DNA of 64,000 nt from Streptomyces sp. NBC_01197. Lineage in GTDB: Bacteria > Actinomycetota > Actinomycetes > Streptomycetales > Streptomycetaceae. The notes beneath the pieces were generated by a model. The model worked only from the letters and a program-made list of their open reading frames with translations, ran no database searches and was not told the DNA's origin. Below are positions 9,233-17,187 of the stretch, in pieces. The translations under genes were made by a program, and so were the position numbers. The stretch covers positions 806,001 to 870,000 of the forward strand of contig NZ_CP108569.1 in assembly GCF_036010505.1 (NCBI RefSeq), read 5' to 3'. The stretch's first letter is position 1. The number at the start of each line of letters is the position of its first letter.

Positions 9233-9245
9233 AGCAACCGCTTAC
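9233..9245. promoter_or_regulatory. Predicted LacI-family operator O3
   Basis: AGCAACCGCTTAC shares AACCGCTTAC with the reverse complement of O1 (6732-6744). A possible promoter TTGCGG (9221-9226) with an 18-bp spacer and CATGCT (9245-9250) would place the operator in the spacer, as for O1. A partial copy, ACCGCTTAC, occurs at 9158-9166 across the repressor stop codon. The start codon of the M60 gene is at 9302. Confidence 0.55.
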
Positions 9246-9301
9246 ATGCTGACGCGCAGTTCGTACGCCACTCCACCACCTCTGCCACCCTGGGAGTCCG
9301 G

Positions 9302-10717
9302 ATGCGCCCTGCCCACCTGCCCCTCACCACCTCCGCGGTCAGCCGCCGCTCCGCGCTCGCCGCGCTGGCGGGTGCCGGAGCCATCACCCTGCTCGGCGGG
9401 GGCAACGCTTCCGCGGTCGGCCCCGCCGCCCGAACCGGCGGTCCGGCGGGCGACCTCTCCCCCGACGGCTCCTCGCTGCTGATCGAGGCCTTCCCGGACG
9501 CGGAGACCGAGCGGCTGCGGCTCGACCGGTCGCTGCGCGCCAGCGAGTTCGTCCCGACCGGCCGCTACGCCGCCCCCGGCGCACAGGTCACCGTGCGGAT
9601 CCGGCCGGGGCACGGGGTGCGGCCCGTCCTGCACATCGGTACCTTCGACGACTACAACACGAACCCCGATCTCAAGGCACCTCGCGTGTTCCCGCTGCGC
9701 CCCGGGCTCAACACCGTGTCCGACGTCTACGGCGGCCCCCTCTATCTGAGCTTCGCAGGACACGGTCAGCAGGCGGCTGTCACCTTCGTCTCCGGCACGG
9801 CGCGGATGGCCGGCTTCGAGCTGGGGCGCACCTCCGAGGCGGACTTCCAGCGGCAGCTGGACACCGTCACCGATGTGCCGTGGGTGGAGCTGACCACCGG
9901 GCACACCATCCTGACGCTGACCCGCGAGGGCGCGCTGCTCTACCGCGGTGAGGACCACGCCGCGCTGCTGGGGCTCTTCGACACCATCATCGACTCGCAC
10001 AACAGAATCAGCGGCCTGGACGGTTCGACGCCGCTGAACCGCCCCAAGGCCGGCCGGTACCACTTCAACGAGGTGAGCGTCGTGCCCAAGGGGGTCGGCG
10101 CCTACGCCTGGCACGGCTTCAACGGCTTCCCCCGCGCCTATATGGACCGCCTCTGCACCGTGCAGGGGCTGCGCACCCGGGGCTGGGGGCTCTACCACGA
10201 GCTGGGCCACCTCAACCAGCAGGCCGCGTACCAGGCGGGCGGGCTCACCGAAGTCACCGTCAACATCTACTCGCTGGCCGCCCAGCGCACCCTGGGCCAG
10301 CCGTCCAACCTGCTCACCAAGGACGCGAAGACCGGACTCAACTGGTTCCAGTCGGCGGCGTCCAAGGTCGGCACGCCGGGCATCGCCTATGAGACGACGT
10401 TCGGCCCGTACGAGCAGCTGGTCCCGCTGCGCCAGCTGGAACTGGCCTTCGGCGACGACTTCTGGCCGAGGCTGCACCAGCTGGTCCGCACCGAGCACCA
10501 GCACGACGCGCCGGTCGAGGACTACGACCACGACCCGGCCGTGGAGGCCAGGCAGTACCGGGCACTGTCCACCTACGCCAGCCGGGTGTCGGGGTACGAC
10601 CTGACGGACTTCTTCGTACGGAAGTGGGCCTTCCCCATCGATGCCACCGGGGTCGCCGAGATCGCAGCGCTGCGGCTGCCGAGTCCGCCCGTCGACCCCA
10701 GTTCGCTGAGCGACTGA
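9302..10717 (+). CDS. Secreted M60-like (enhancin-type) metallopeptidase
   Basis: 471 residues. Twin-arginine-like signal (SRRSALAALAG plus hydrophobic core). The zinc-peptidase motif H299-E300-L-G-H303 lies in GLYHELGHLNQQ and is followed by TEVTVNIYSL, which supplies a glutamate at the distance seen in the M60-like (gluzincin) family. Family members cleave heavily O-glycosylated proteins such as mucins. Start at ATG 9302 with GGGAG upstream; a longer frame would run through operator O3. It is probably co-induced with the polysaccharide lyase that follows 37 bp downstream, together attacking a glycoprotein or proteoglycan (inferred). Confidence 0.85.
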   Translation: MRPAHLPLTTSAVSRRSALAALAGAGAITLLGGGNASAVGPAARTGGPAGDLSPDGSSLLIEAFPDAETERLRLDRSLRASEFVPTGRYAAPGAQVTVRIRPGHGVRPVLHIGTFDDYNTNPDLKAPRVFPLRPGLNTVSDVYGGPLYLSFAGHGQQAAVTFVSGTARMAGFELGRTSEADFQRQLDTVTDVPWVELTTGHTILTLTREGALLYRGEDHAALLGLFDTIIDSHNRISGLDGSTPLNRPKAGRYHFNEVSVVPKGVGAYAWHGFNGFPRAYMDRLCTVQGLRTRGWGLYHELGHLNQQAAYQAGGLTEVTVNIYSLAAQRTLGQPSNLLTKDAKTGLNWFQSAASKVGTPGIAYETTFGPYEQLVPLRQLELAFGDDFWPRLHQLVRTEHQHDAPVEDYDHDPAVEARQYRALSTYASRVSGYDLTDFFVRKWAFPIDATGVAEIAALRLPSPPVDPSSLSD

Positions 10718-10754
10718 CACCGCCCGACCGACTCCGGAACCGAAGGGAACCGCC

Positions 10755-13205
10755 ATGGATCAGCACCGTTCCGCCCTCAGCAGGAGAACGCTCCTGGCTG
10801 CCGGGGCCGCATCGGTCGCCGTCCCGGTCATCGCCGGGGCGGCGGGCTCGGGAACGGCACAGGCCGCCGCCCGGACCACCGCCGCGACCGGGAGTGCAGC
10901 CGATACCACCGGCACCACTGACATGTACGAGGCCGCGCTGGCCCGCGCCGAACAGCTCATCACCGGCGGCGAGTTCGACGCGTCCGACCCGGACTTCGCC
11001 GCCGCGCTGGCCACGCTCGACGCGTCGGCCGCCGACTTCTGGAAGCGGCTCGACCGCACCGCCGCCCGTACCGCGCTCTGGCCGGACTACGTGCCCGTGA
11101 CCGATCCGGGGATGTTCAGCCAGAGCTACACCCGGCTGCGGACCCTCGCCACCGCCTGGGCGACCACCGGCGCCGCGCTGAACGGCAGCGTCGAGGTGGC
11201 GGACGCGCTGGTGTCCGCGCTGCGCTTCCTGCACGACACCGCGTACAACCCGGACAAGCGCGAGAGCGGCAACTGGTGGTTCTGGGAGATCGGAGCGCCG
11301 CGCGCCCTGCTGGACAACTGTGTGCTCCTGCGGACGCGCATCCCCGCCGACGACCTGGCGGCCCATCTGGCGAGCGTGGAGAAGTTCGCGCCGAATCCGG
11401 ACCGCCGCACCAACTCCCCGACGCTGGCCGAGACCGGCGCCAACCGGGCGGACAAGTGTGTGATCACGGCGCTGCACGGGCTGCTCTCCCGTGACTCGGC
11501 GAAGGTCGCGCTGGCCCGCGACGGCCTCTCCGACGTACGCGACAAGGGGCTCAACAGCCTGTTCCAGGAAGTCACTTCGGGCGACGGCTTCTACGCTGAC
11601 GGCTCGTTCATCCAGCACGACGCGGTCGCGTACACCGGCTCGTACGGCACGGTGCTGCTCGGCGGGGCCGCGTACATGAGCGCGCTGCTCGCCGGTTCGC
11701 CCTGGGCGGTGAGCGATCCGCATATCTCCGTGATGTACGAGGCGGTCACCGGGACCTTCTCACCGGTGATCTTCGACGGGCTGATGATGGACGCGGTGCG
11801 CGGGCGGGCGATCTCGCGGGAGCGGGCCGCCGACCACACCGACGGCGCGGCAGCCGTATCGGCCATCCTGCTGCTGGCGAGCGCCGCGCCCGCCTCCGTC
11901 GCCGACAGCTGGCGGGCGACGGTCAAGGGCTGGATCGAGCGCAACCGCACCGACCCCTATCTCGGTCTGGTGGGGATCCCGCAGGTGGCGCTCGCCAAGG
12001 AGCTGCTCGCGGACCGGAGCGTCACCGCGGCGGAGCGGGTGACCGGCCACCATGTCTTCGCGGACATGGACCGGGTGGTGCACCGGCGGCCCGGCTGGTC
12101 CATGGCGCTCTCCCTCTCGTCGAAGCGCATCGCCGCCTACGAGGCGGGCAACGGCGAGAACCTGCACGGCTGGTACACCGGTGACGGTATGGCGTACCTC
12201 TACACCGGCGACGACCTGGGCCAGTTCGGCGACGGCTTCTGGCCGACCGTCGACCCCTACCGGCTGCCCGGCACCACCGTGGACACACGGCGGCGCGCGG
12301 ACATCACAGCGGGCGGGTACTACCTGCCGGGGAACACCGTCGCGGGCGGCGCGGTGCTCGACGGGCGGTACGGCGCGGCGGCCATGGAACTGGCCGCGCA
12401 GGGCAGCACACTGCGGGCCCGCAAGTCGTGGTTCCTCGTCGACAACGCGGTGATCGCGCTCGGCGCCGGCATCACCGCGAGCGACGGCCGCACCATCGAG
12501 ACGGTCGTGGAGAACCGCAATCTGCACACGTCCGGGGAGCCGCGGCTGACCGTCGACGGCCGGCGCCAGCCGTCGGGCCAGGGCTGGAGCGGGACGTTCG
12601 ACGGCGCACACTGGGCCCACTTGGACGGGGTCGGCGGCTATGTGTTCCCGTCCTCGGGGACCTCGCTGAAGGCGCTGCGCGAGGAGCGCACCGGCCGCTG
12701 GAGCGATCTGGACACGGGCGCGGACACCGCCGGTTCCGCCACCCCGGTCACCCGCCGGTACGCGACGCTCTGGCTCGACCACGGGGTCTCCCCCACCGAC
12801 GCCTCGTACGCCTACATCCTGCTGCCCGGCGCGTCCGCGGCCGCCACCGCGGTCCAGGCGCACAGCCGGCCGGTGCGGATCGTGGCCAACAACGCCACCG
12901 CGCAGCTGGTCGAGGTGGGCAGGACCGGGCTGACCGCGGCCACCTTCTGGCAGGCGGGGACCGCGGCGGGTCTCACCGCTTCCGGCCCGGCGTCGGTCCT
13001 GCTGCGCAGGCACGGCGGCGGTTTCTCGGTCGCGGTCGCCGACCCCGGACACGACCAGCACACGCTGACGCTCGAACTGCCCTTCCGTGTACGGGAGGTG
13101 GTCCGGGCCGACGGTACGGTGACCGTCGCCACCGGGCGCCGCCCGGTCCTTACGATCACGGTGGCCGGTTCACGCGGCCATACGCACACCGCCGAACTCC
13201 GCTGA
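10755..13205 (+). CDS. Secreted polysaccharide lyase family 8 enzyme
   Basis: 816 residues, Tat signal (SRRTLLAAGAASVAV). Alpha/alpha-toroid domain with NWWFWEIGAPRALLDN and the catalytic Asn in NRADKC (N230), His in IQHDAVAY (H288) and Tyr in GSYG (Y297). The His-to-Tyr spacing of nine matches hyaluronate, chondroitin and xanthan lyases. A beta-sandwich domain follows from about residue 400. The enzyme cleaves uronic-acid-containing polymers by beta-elimination; whether the substrate is hyaluronan, chondroitin, xanthan or another uronan is not decided by these residues. A strong hairpin follows the stop. Confidence 0.93.
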   Translation: MDQHRSALSRRTLLAAGAASVAVPVIAGAAGSGTAQAAARTTAATGSAADTTGTTDMYEAALARAEQLITGGEFDASDPDFAAALATLDASAADFWKRLDRTAARTALWPDYVPVTDPGMFSQSYTRLRTLATAWATTGAALNGSVEVADALVSALRFLHDTAYNPDKRESGNWWFWEIGAPRALLDNCVLLRTRIPADDLAAHLASVEKFAPNPDRRTNSPTLAETGANRADKCVITALHGLLSRDSAKVALARDGLSDVRDKGLNSLFQEVTSGDGFYADGSFIQHDAVAYTGSYGTVLLGGAAYMSALLAGSPWAVSDPHISVMYEAVTGTFSPVIFDGLMMDAVRGRAISRERAADHTDGAAAVSAILLLASAAPASVADSWRATVKGWIERNRTDPYLGLVGIPQVALAKELLADRSVTAAERVTGHHVFADMDRVVHRRPGWSMALSLSSKRIAAYEAGNGENLHGWYTGDGMAYLYTGDDLGQFGDGFWPTVDPYRLPGTTVDTRRRADITAGGYYLPGNTVAGGAVLDGRYGAAAMELAAQGSTLRARKSWFLVDNAVIALGAGITASDGRTIETVVENRNLHTSGEPRLTVDGRRQPSGQGWSGTFDGAHWAHLDGVGGYVFPSSGTSLKALREERTGRWSDLDTGADTAGSATPVTRRYATLWLDHGVSPTDASYAYILLPGASAAATAVQAHSRPVRIVANNATAQLVEVGRTGLTAATFWQAGTAAGLTASGPASVLLRRHGGGFSVAVADPGHDQHTLTLELPFRVREVVRADGTVTVATGRRPVLTITVAGSRGHTHTAELR

Positions 13206-13213
13206 CGCCGTTG

Positions 13214-13239
13214 CCGGCGGGGCCTGCGGGCCCCGCCGG
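13214..13239 (+). terminator. Stem-loop after the polysaccharide lyase gene
   Basis: Perfect 11-bp inverted repeat (CCGGCGGGGCC / GGCCCCGCCGG) with a TGCG loop, 8 bp after the lyase stop. There is no T-run, as usual in Streptomyces. It may only attenuate, since the DUF2264 gene follows on the same strand. Confidence 0.5.
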
Positions 13240-13279
13240 TACCGGCCCCCACTTCCCACAGCCCAGGAGCACCACCCGG

Positions 13280-15148
13280 ATGACGCCGCCCTTCCTCCAC
13301 CTGCCCCCGACCGACCGGCTCCTCTCCTCGCGCACCGGCTGGACCCGCGCCCACTGGGAGGCGCTGGCCGACCGGATGCTGGACGCGCTCGTGCCGTACG
13401 CCACCCCCGGTTTCGCGCAGTACCGGCTGCCGGGGCGCGGCAGTTGGTCGGGGGTGGTGTCGGACGGTCTCGAAGGGTTCGCGCGCTCCTTCCTGCTCGC
13501 CGCGTTCCGGATCGCGGGGGCGGGCGACGCGGCGGACCCGCGGCTGGTGGAGCGGTACGCGCAGGGCCTGGCCACCGGCACCGATCCGCAGTCGCGCGAG
13601 GTCTGGCCGAGGCTGACCGAGTGCTCCCAGCAGATGGTGGAGGCCGCGTCGGTCGCGGTGGCGCTGCACGAGACCCGCCCCTGGATCTGGGACAAGCTGG
13701 ATACCCGGGTCCAGGAGCGGGTGGTCGACTGGTTCTCCGGATTTGTCGGCAGCCGTACGTGGGACAACAACTGGCGGCTGTTCCAGGTGGTTTCCGAGCA
13801 GTTCCTCGCCTCGGTCGGCGCCCCGTACAGCCAGTCGGACATCGACGGCGGTCTCGACCGGATCGAGGACTGGTACGTCGGCGACGGCTGGTACACCGAC
13901 GGCGACGGGCAGAACTTCGACTACTACATCGGCTGGGCGCTCCATCTGTATCCGCTGCTCTGGTCCCGGATCGCCGGTGAGGACCCGGACGCCGGGCGCA
14001 CCAAGGTCTACCGGGAGCGGCTCCGCCAGTTCCTCGACGGCTACCAGCACTTCTTCGGCGCCGACGGCGCACCCGTGCACCAGGGCCGCTCCCTCACCTA
14101 CCGGTACGCGGCGCTCGCCCCGGTCTGGATGGGCGCGCTGGCGGACTGCACCCCGCTCTCCCCCGGCCGTACCCGCCGCCTCGCGTCGGGCACCATGCGG
14201 CACTTCGCGGAGCGCGGGGTGCCCGACGAGCGCGGGCTGCTCACGCTGGGCTGGTACGACACCTTCCTGCCCGCGACGCAGCCGTACTCGGGGCCCGCTT
14301 CTCCGTACTGGGCGTCGAAGGGCTTCCTCGGGCTGCTGCTGCCGGCCGACCACCCCACCTGGACGGCGCGCGAACAGGCCCTGCCCGTCGAGGAGTCGGA
14401 CCAGTACACCGCGCTGCCCGCACCGGGCTGGCTGCTGCACGGTACCCGCGACGACGGCATCGTCCGGCTCATCAACCACGGCAGCGACCACAACCCGCCG
14501 CAGGGCGAGGCGGAGGACGACCCGCACTACGCCACGTTCGGCTACTCCACGGCGACCGCGCCCGAGTCGGCGCCGCACGCGCGGGAGCGGGCCGTGGACA
14601 ACCATCTCGCGGTGATCGGCCCGGACGGTGTGCCGTCGCGGCGGCGCCGGATCAACCGGCTGGCCTGCGAGGGGCGGACCGCGTCCTCCTGGTACGAGGA
14701 CGCCGGGGCTCGGGTCGGGACGACCAGTGTGCTGCACGGCCCCTGGGAGATCCGGGTGCACCGGGTGGACGCCGCGCAGGGCGTGACCGTACGCGAGGGC
14801 GGCCATCCGGTGGCCGCCGGGGAACGCCCCTGGTCCGATGAGGGCGCCGGGTGGGCGCTGACCCGCACTGCGGAGGGTCTGACGAGTGCACTCGTGGGGC
14901 TGTACGGCTGGGACGGGGCGGAGGCGGCGGTCGCACGCGATGTGCAGGCCAACGCGTACGGCCCGCACTCCTCAACGCCGTGTCTGAGCCTCGGCCAACA
15001 TCCGGGCGGGCGGAGCGTGCACGTCAGTCTGGTCGCCCTCTCGCGGGACGCGGTGCACCCCAGGGCGCTCCAGGAGTCGGTCTCGGTCACGGTCAGGGAC
15101 GGCTCGGTCAAGCTGGAGTTCCCGGACGGCACGACCGTGACCGCCTGA
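13280..15148 (+). CDS. DUF2264 domain-containing protein
   Basis: 622 residues, no signal peptide. The N-terminal part, with WSGVVSDGLEGFARSFLLAAFRIAG, is characteristic of DUF2264, an (alpha/alpha)n-barrel-like family found beside glycoside hydrolases and lyases. The ATG has CAGGAG 11 nt upstream; the frame is open far upstream through the lyase gene, but there it is antisense-like filler. As a cytoplasmic partner of the lyase and importer it may act on the imported oligosaccharide. Its activity is not established. Confidence 0.85.
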   Translation: MTPPFLHLPPTDRLLSSRTGWTRAHWEALADRMLDALVPYATPGFAQYRLPGRGSWSGVVSDGLEGFARSFLLAAFRIAGAGDAADPRLVERYAQGLATGTDPQSREVWPRLTECSQQMVEAASVAVALHETRPWIWDKLDTRVQERVVDWFSGFVGSRTWDNNWRLFQVVSEQFLASVGAPYSQSDIDGGLDRIEDWYVGDGWYTDGDGQNFDYYIGWALHLYPLLWSRIAGEDPDAGRTKVYRERLRQFLDGYQHFFGADGAPVHQGRSLTYRYAALAPVWMGALADCTPLSPGRTRRLASGTMRHFAERGVPDERGLLTLGWYDTFLPATQPYSGPASPYWASKGFLGLLLPADHPTWTAREQALPVEESDQYTALPAPGWLLHGTRDDGIVRLINHGSDHNPPQGEAEDDPHYATFGYSTATAPESAPHARERAVDNHLAVIGPDGVPSRRRRINRLACEGRTASSWYEDAGARVGTTSVLHGPWEIRVHRVDAAQGVTVREGGHPVAAGERPWSDEGAGWALTRTAEGLTSALVGLYGWDGAEAAVARDVQANAYGPHSSTPCLSLGQHPGGRSVHVSLVALSRDAVHPRALQESVSVTVRDGSVKLEFPDGTTVTA

Positions 15149-15181
15149 CCGTCCCGCTGGTCGAGAGCCGGCGACGGCCGA

Positions 15182-15751
15182 TCAGATCCCGCCGTCCTCG
15201 CGATGGTGGATCTGCGCGACCAGCTCAGCCGCCGCCGCTTTGATGGTCGCCAGACCGGCTAGCCCCCACTGCCTCGGCACGGTGTCCACGACACACACCG
15301 CGCCGAGTGCGGTGTCCGTGCGGTCGATGAGGGGCGCGCCCAGATACGAGCGGATGCCGATCTCGTCGACCACCGGATTCCCGGCGAACCGCGGGTAGTC
15401 GCAGACGTCCTCCAGGACGAGCGCCTTGCGGCGGGCGACCACATGCGGGCAGTACCCGTGGTCGCGCGCCATGACGCGGTTGATCCCGAAGGCCGCGGCC
15501 ACCGTGCTCAGATCGCCGCCCGAGTGCGTCCCGGCGGGGGTGTGCAGTCCTGCGAAGAACTGCCGGTTCTCGTCGATGAAGTTGACCAGGGCGTACGGCG
15601 CGCCGGTCGCCTCGGCGAGCCGCCGGGCGAACTCGTCGAAGACCGGGTCGGGGTGCTGCCCCAGGCCGAGCCTGCGCAGCCGCCGGCCCCGGACGGTCGC
15701 GTCCCGGTCGACGGGGGTCAGCAGCAGCCGCCCGGTCGGGTCGTACGTCAT
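15182..15751 (-). CDS. GAF domain protein coupled to a conservon
   Basis: 189 residues made almost entirely of one GAF domain (ALVNFIDENRQFFAGLHTPAG to GAPLIDRTDTALGAVCVVD). The ATG overlaps the stop of the GTPase gene (ATGA), making it the fifth gene of the conservon operon. The conserved cysteine in HGYCPHVV and the R-S-Y-L-G-A-P-L core resemble GAF sensors that respond to redox state or small ligands. Conservons normally end with the GTPase, so this gene may feed a signal into the GTPase switch (inferred). Confidence 0.85.
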   Translation of the reverse strand: MTYDPTGRLLLTPVDRDATVRGRRLRRLGLGQHPDPVFDEFARRLAEATGAPYALVNFIDENRQFFAGLHTPAGTHSGGDLSTVAAAFGINRVMARDHGYCPHVVARRKALVLEDVCDYPRFAGNPVVDEIGIRSYLGAPLIDRTDTALGAVCVVDTVPRQWGLAGLATIKAAAAELVAQIHHREDGGI

Positions 15752-16401
15752 GGGTGGACTCCCTGGGTGGTGACCGCATCCGATACCTGACCGGTAACCG
15801 GGTCTGCTGCCGGGTCTGTTGCCGGACGGGCTTCCGGCGCGGTGTCGAGCAGATGGCCCACGAGGGTGACCAGGGTGCGGATTCCCGAACTGGCGATACG
15901 GGCGTCGCACAGCACCACGGGGATGTCCGCCCGCAGGTCCAGTGCTGCCCTGACCTCGTCAGGGCCGTAGCGGAAGGCGCCGTCGAACTCGTTGACGGCG
16001 ACGACGAATCCGATGCCCCGCTGCTCGAAGAAATCGATCGCGCCGAAGCACTCGGCGAGGCGGCGGGTGTCGGCGAGCACCACGGCGCCGAGCGCGCCGG
16101 CGGAGAGTTCGTCCCACATGAACCAGAAGCGCTCCTGGCCGGGTGTGCCGAACAGGTACAGCACATGCCGCGGGTCGAGGGTGATCCTGCCGAAGTCCAT
16201 GGCGACGGTGGTCGTGGACTTGGACTCGACCCCCTCCAGGCTGTCCGTCTGCTCACCGGCCTGGGTGAGCATCTCCTCCGTGCTCAGCGGCGAGATCTCG
16301 CTGACCGCTCCCACGAAGGTCGTCTTGCCGACCCCGAAACCGCCCGCGACCAGGATCTTGAGTGCGGTGGGGAAGGGATCAGAGCCGTCGTCGTAGGCCA
16401 T
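15748..16401 (-). CDS. Conservon GTPase (CvnD-like)
   Basis: 217 residues. P-loop GGFGVGKTT, a switch region ending MDFGRI, GTPGQERFW (G3) and VNEFDGA (G4, in place of NKxD), as in the actinobacterial CvnD/Mgl-type small GTPases. The ATG at 16401 overlaps the DUF742 gene by 23 bp. In conservons the GTPase forms a membrane-associated complex with the roadblock, DUF742 and kinase proteins, resembling a G-protein-coupled switch that controls morphology or secondary metabolism. Confidence 0.93.
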   Translation of the reverse strand: MAYDDGSDPFPTALKILVAGGFGVGKTTFVGAVSEISPLSTEEMLTQAGEQTDSLEGVESKSTTTVAMDFGRITLDPRHVLYLFGTPGQERFWFMWDELSAGALGAVVLADTRRLAECFGAIDFFEQRGIGFVVAVNEFDGAFRYGPDEVRAALDLRADIPVVLCDARIASSGIRTLVTLVGHLLDTAPEARPATDPAADPVTGQVSDAVTTQGVHP

Positions 16402-16750
16402 CGAGCACTGCCTCCAGCAAGGAAAGGTCGGTGGGGTCTTCGTCGGGGCGGGGCGCACGCGTGGTGACCGCCCCGCTGTCCATCAGGTCGGAGAGCAGTA
16501 CTTTGGCGACGACGACGGGCAGCCGCAGATGGGCCGCGATCTCCGCCACCGAAGTGGGCCGCTCGCTCAGCCCGAGTGTCTGCGCGTGGTCGGGGCCGAA
16601 GTGGGCCGGGAGCGGCACCCCGGTCGCCATCACCTGGGAGAGCAGGTCCAGCTGGGCTGTGGGCCGGGTGCGGCCGTTACTCACGGCGTACGGGCGGATC
16701 AGCCTGCCGGCCGCCTCGTCGAGCCATGGGCTGTCCTGCTGGAACGGCAC
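16379..16750 (-). CDS. DUF742 protein (CvnC-like)
   Basis: 123 residues, GTG start, 2 bp after the roadblock gene. Contains RLIRPYAVSNGRTRP and a winged-helix-like segment (RPTSVAEIAAHLRLPVVVAKVLLSDL) near residues 60-90, typical of DUF742. It is the third component of the conservon complex and might bind DNA or serve as an adaptor. Confidence 0.93.
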   Translation of the reverse strand: MPFQQDSPWLDEAAGRLIRPYAVSNGRTRPTAQLDLLSQVMATGVPLPAHFGPDHAQTLGLSERPTSVAEIAAHLRLPVVVAKVLLSDLMDSGAVTTRAPRPDEDPTDLSLLEAVLDGLRRRL

Positions 16751-16752
16751 GT

Positions 16753-17187
16753 TCAGCGCCCCGTGGCGCTCGATGCGCCGACCCGGCTGCGGGCCGGCGT
16801 CACCAGATAGGGCCGCACGCTCTTCACCAGCATGGCCATCTCGTATCCGAGCACCGCCGCGTCCGTCTCGCGTCCGGCCAGCACGGCGAGACAGGTGCCG
16901 GAACCGGCGGTGGAGACGAACAGCAGGGTGGAGTCCAGCTCGACCACCACCTGCCGGACCTCCCCGCTGTCGCCGAAGCGGGTTCCGGCGCTGCGGCCGA
17001 GCGAGTACAGGCCGGAGGCGAGGGCCGCCATGTGGTCGGCGCTGTCGGCGTCGAGCCCGTGCACGGACTTCACCAGTCCGTCGGCGGAGAGCAGGACGGC
17101 GTTGCGGGTGAATGGGACGCGCTGGACCAGGCCGCTCAGCAGCCAGTCGAGATCGGACACGTGCGCGGTCGGCGCTTCACTCGCCAT
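16753..17187 (-). CDS. Roadblock/LC7 protein (CvnB-like)
   Basis: 144 residues with a single roadblock/LC7 fold (LDWLLSGLVQRVPFTRNAVL to ELDSTLLFVSTAGSGTCLAV). Proteins of this type act as regulators or exchange factors for the partner GTPase. Its start overlaps the end of the kinase gene by 11 bp. Confidence 0.94.
   Translation of the reverse strand: MASEAPTAHVSDLDWLLSGLVQRVPFTRNAVLLSADGLVKSVHGLDADSADHMAALASGLYSLGRSAGTRFGDSGEVRQVVVELDSTLLFVSTAGSGTCLAVLAGRETDAAVLGYEMAMLVKSVRPYLVTPARSRVGASSATGR

Noticed and set aside
12428..13279. In-frame upstream extension of the DUF2264 gene through the lyase gene
   Set aside because: The extension is arginine/glycine-rich filler in the shadow of the lyase. 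CAGGAG precedes ATG 13280, and the domain starts there.
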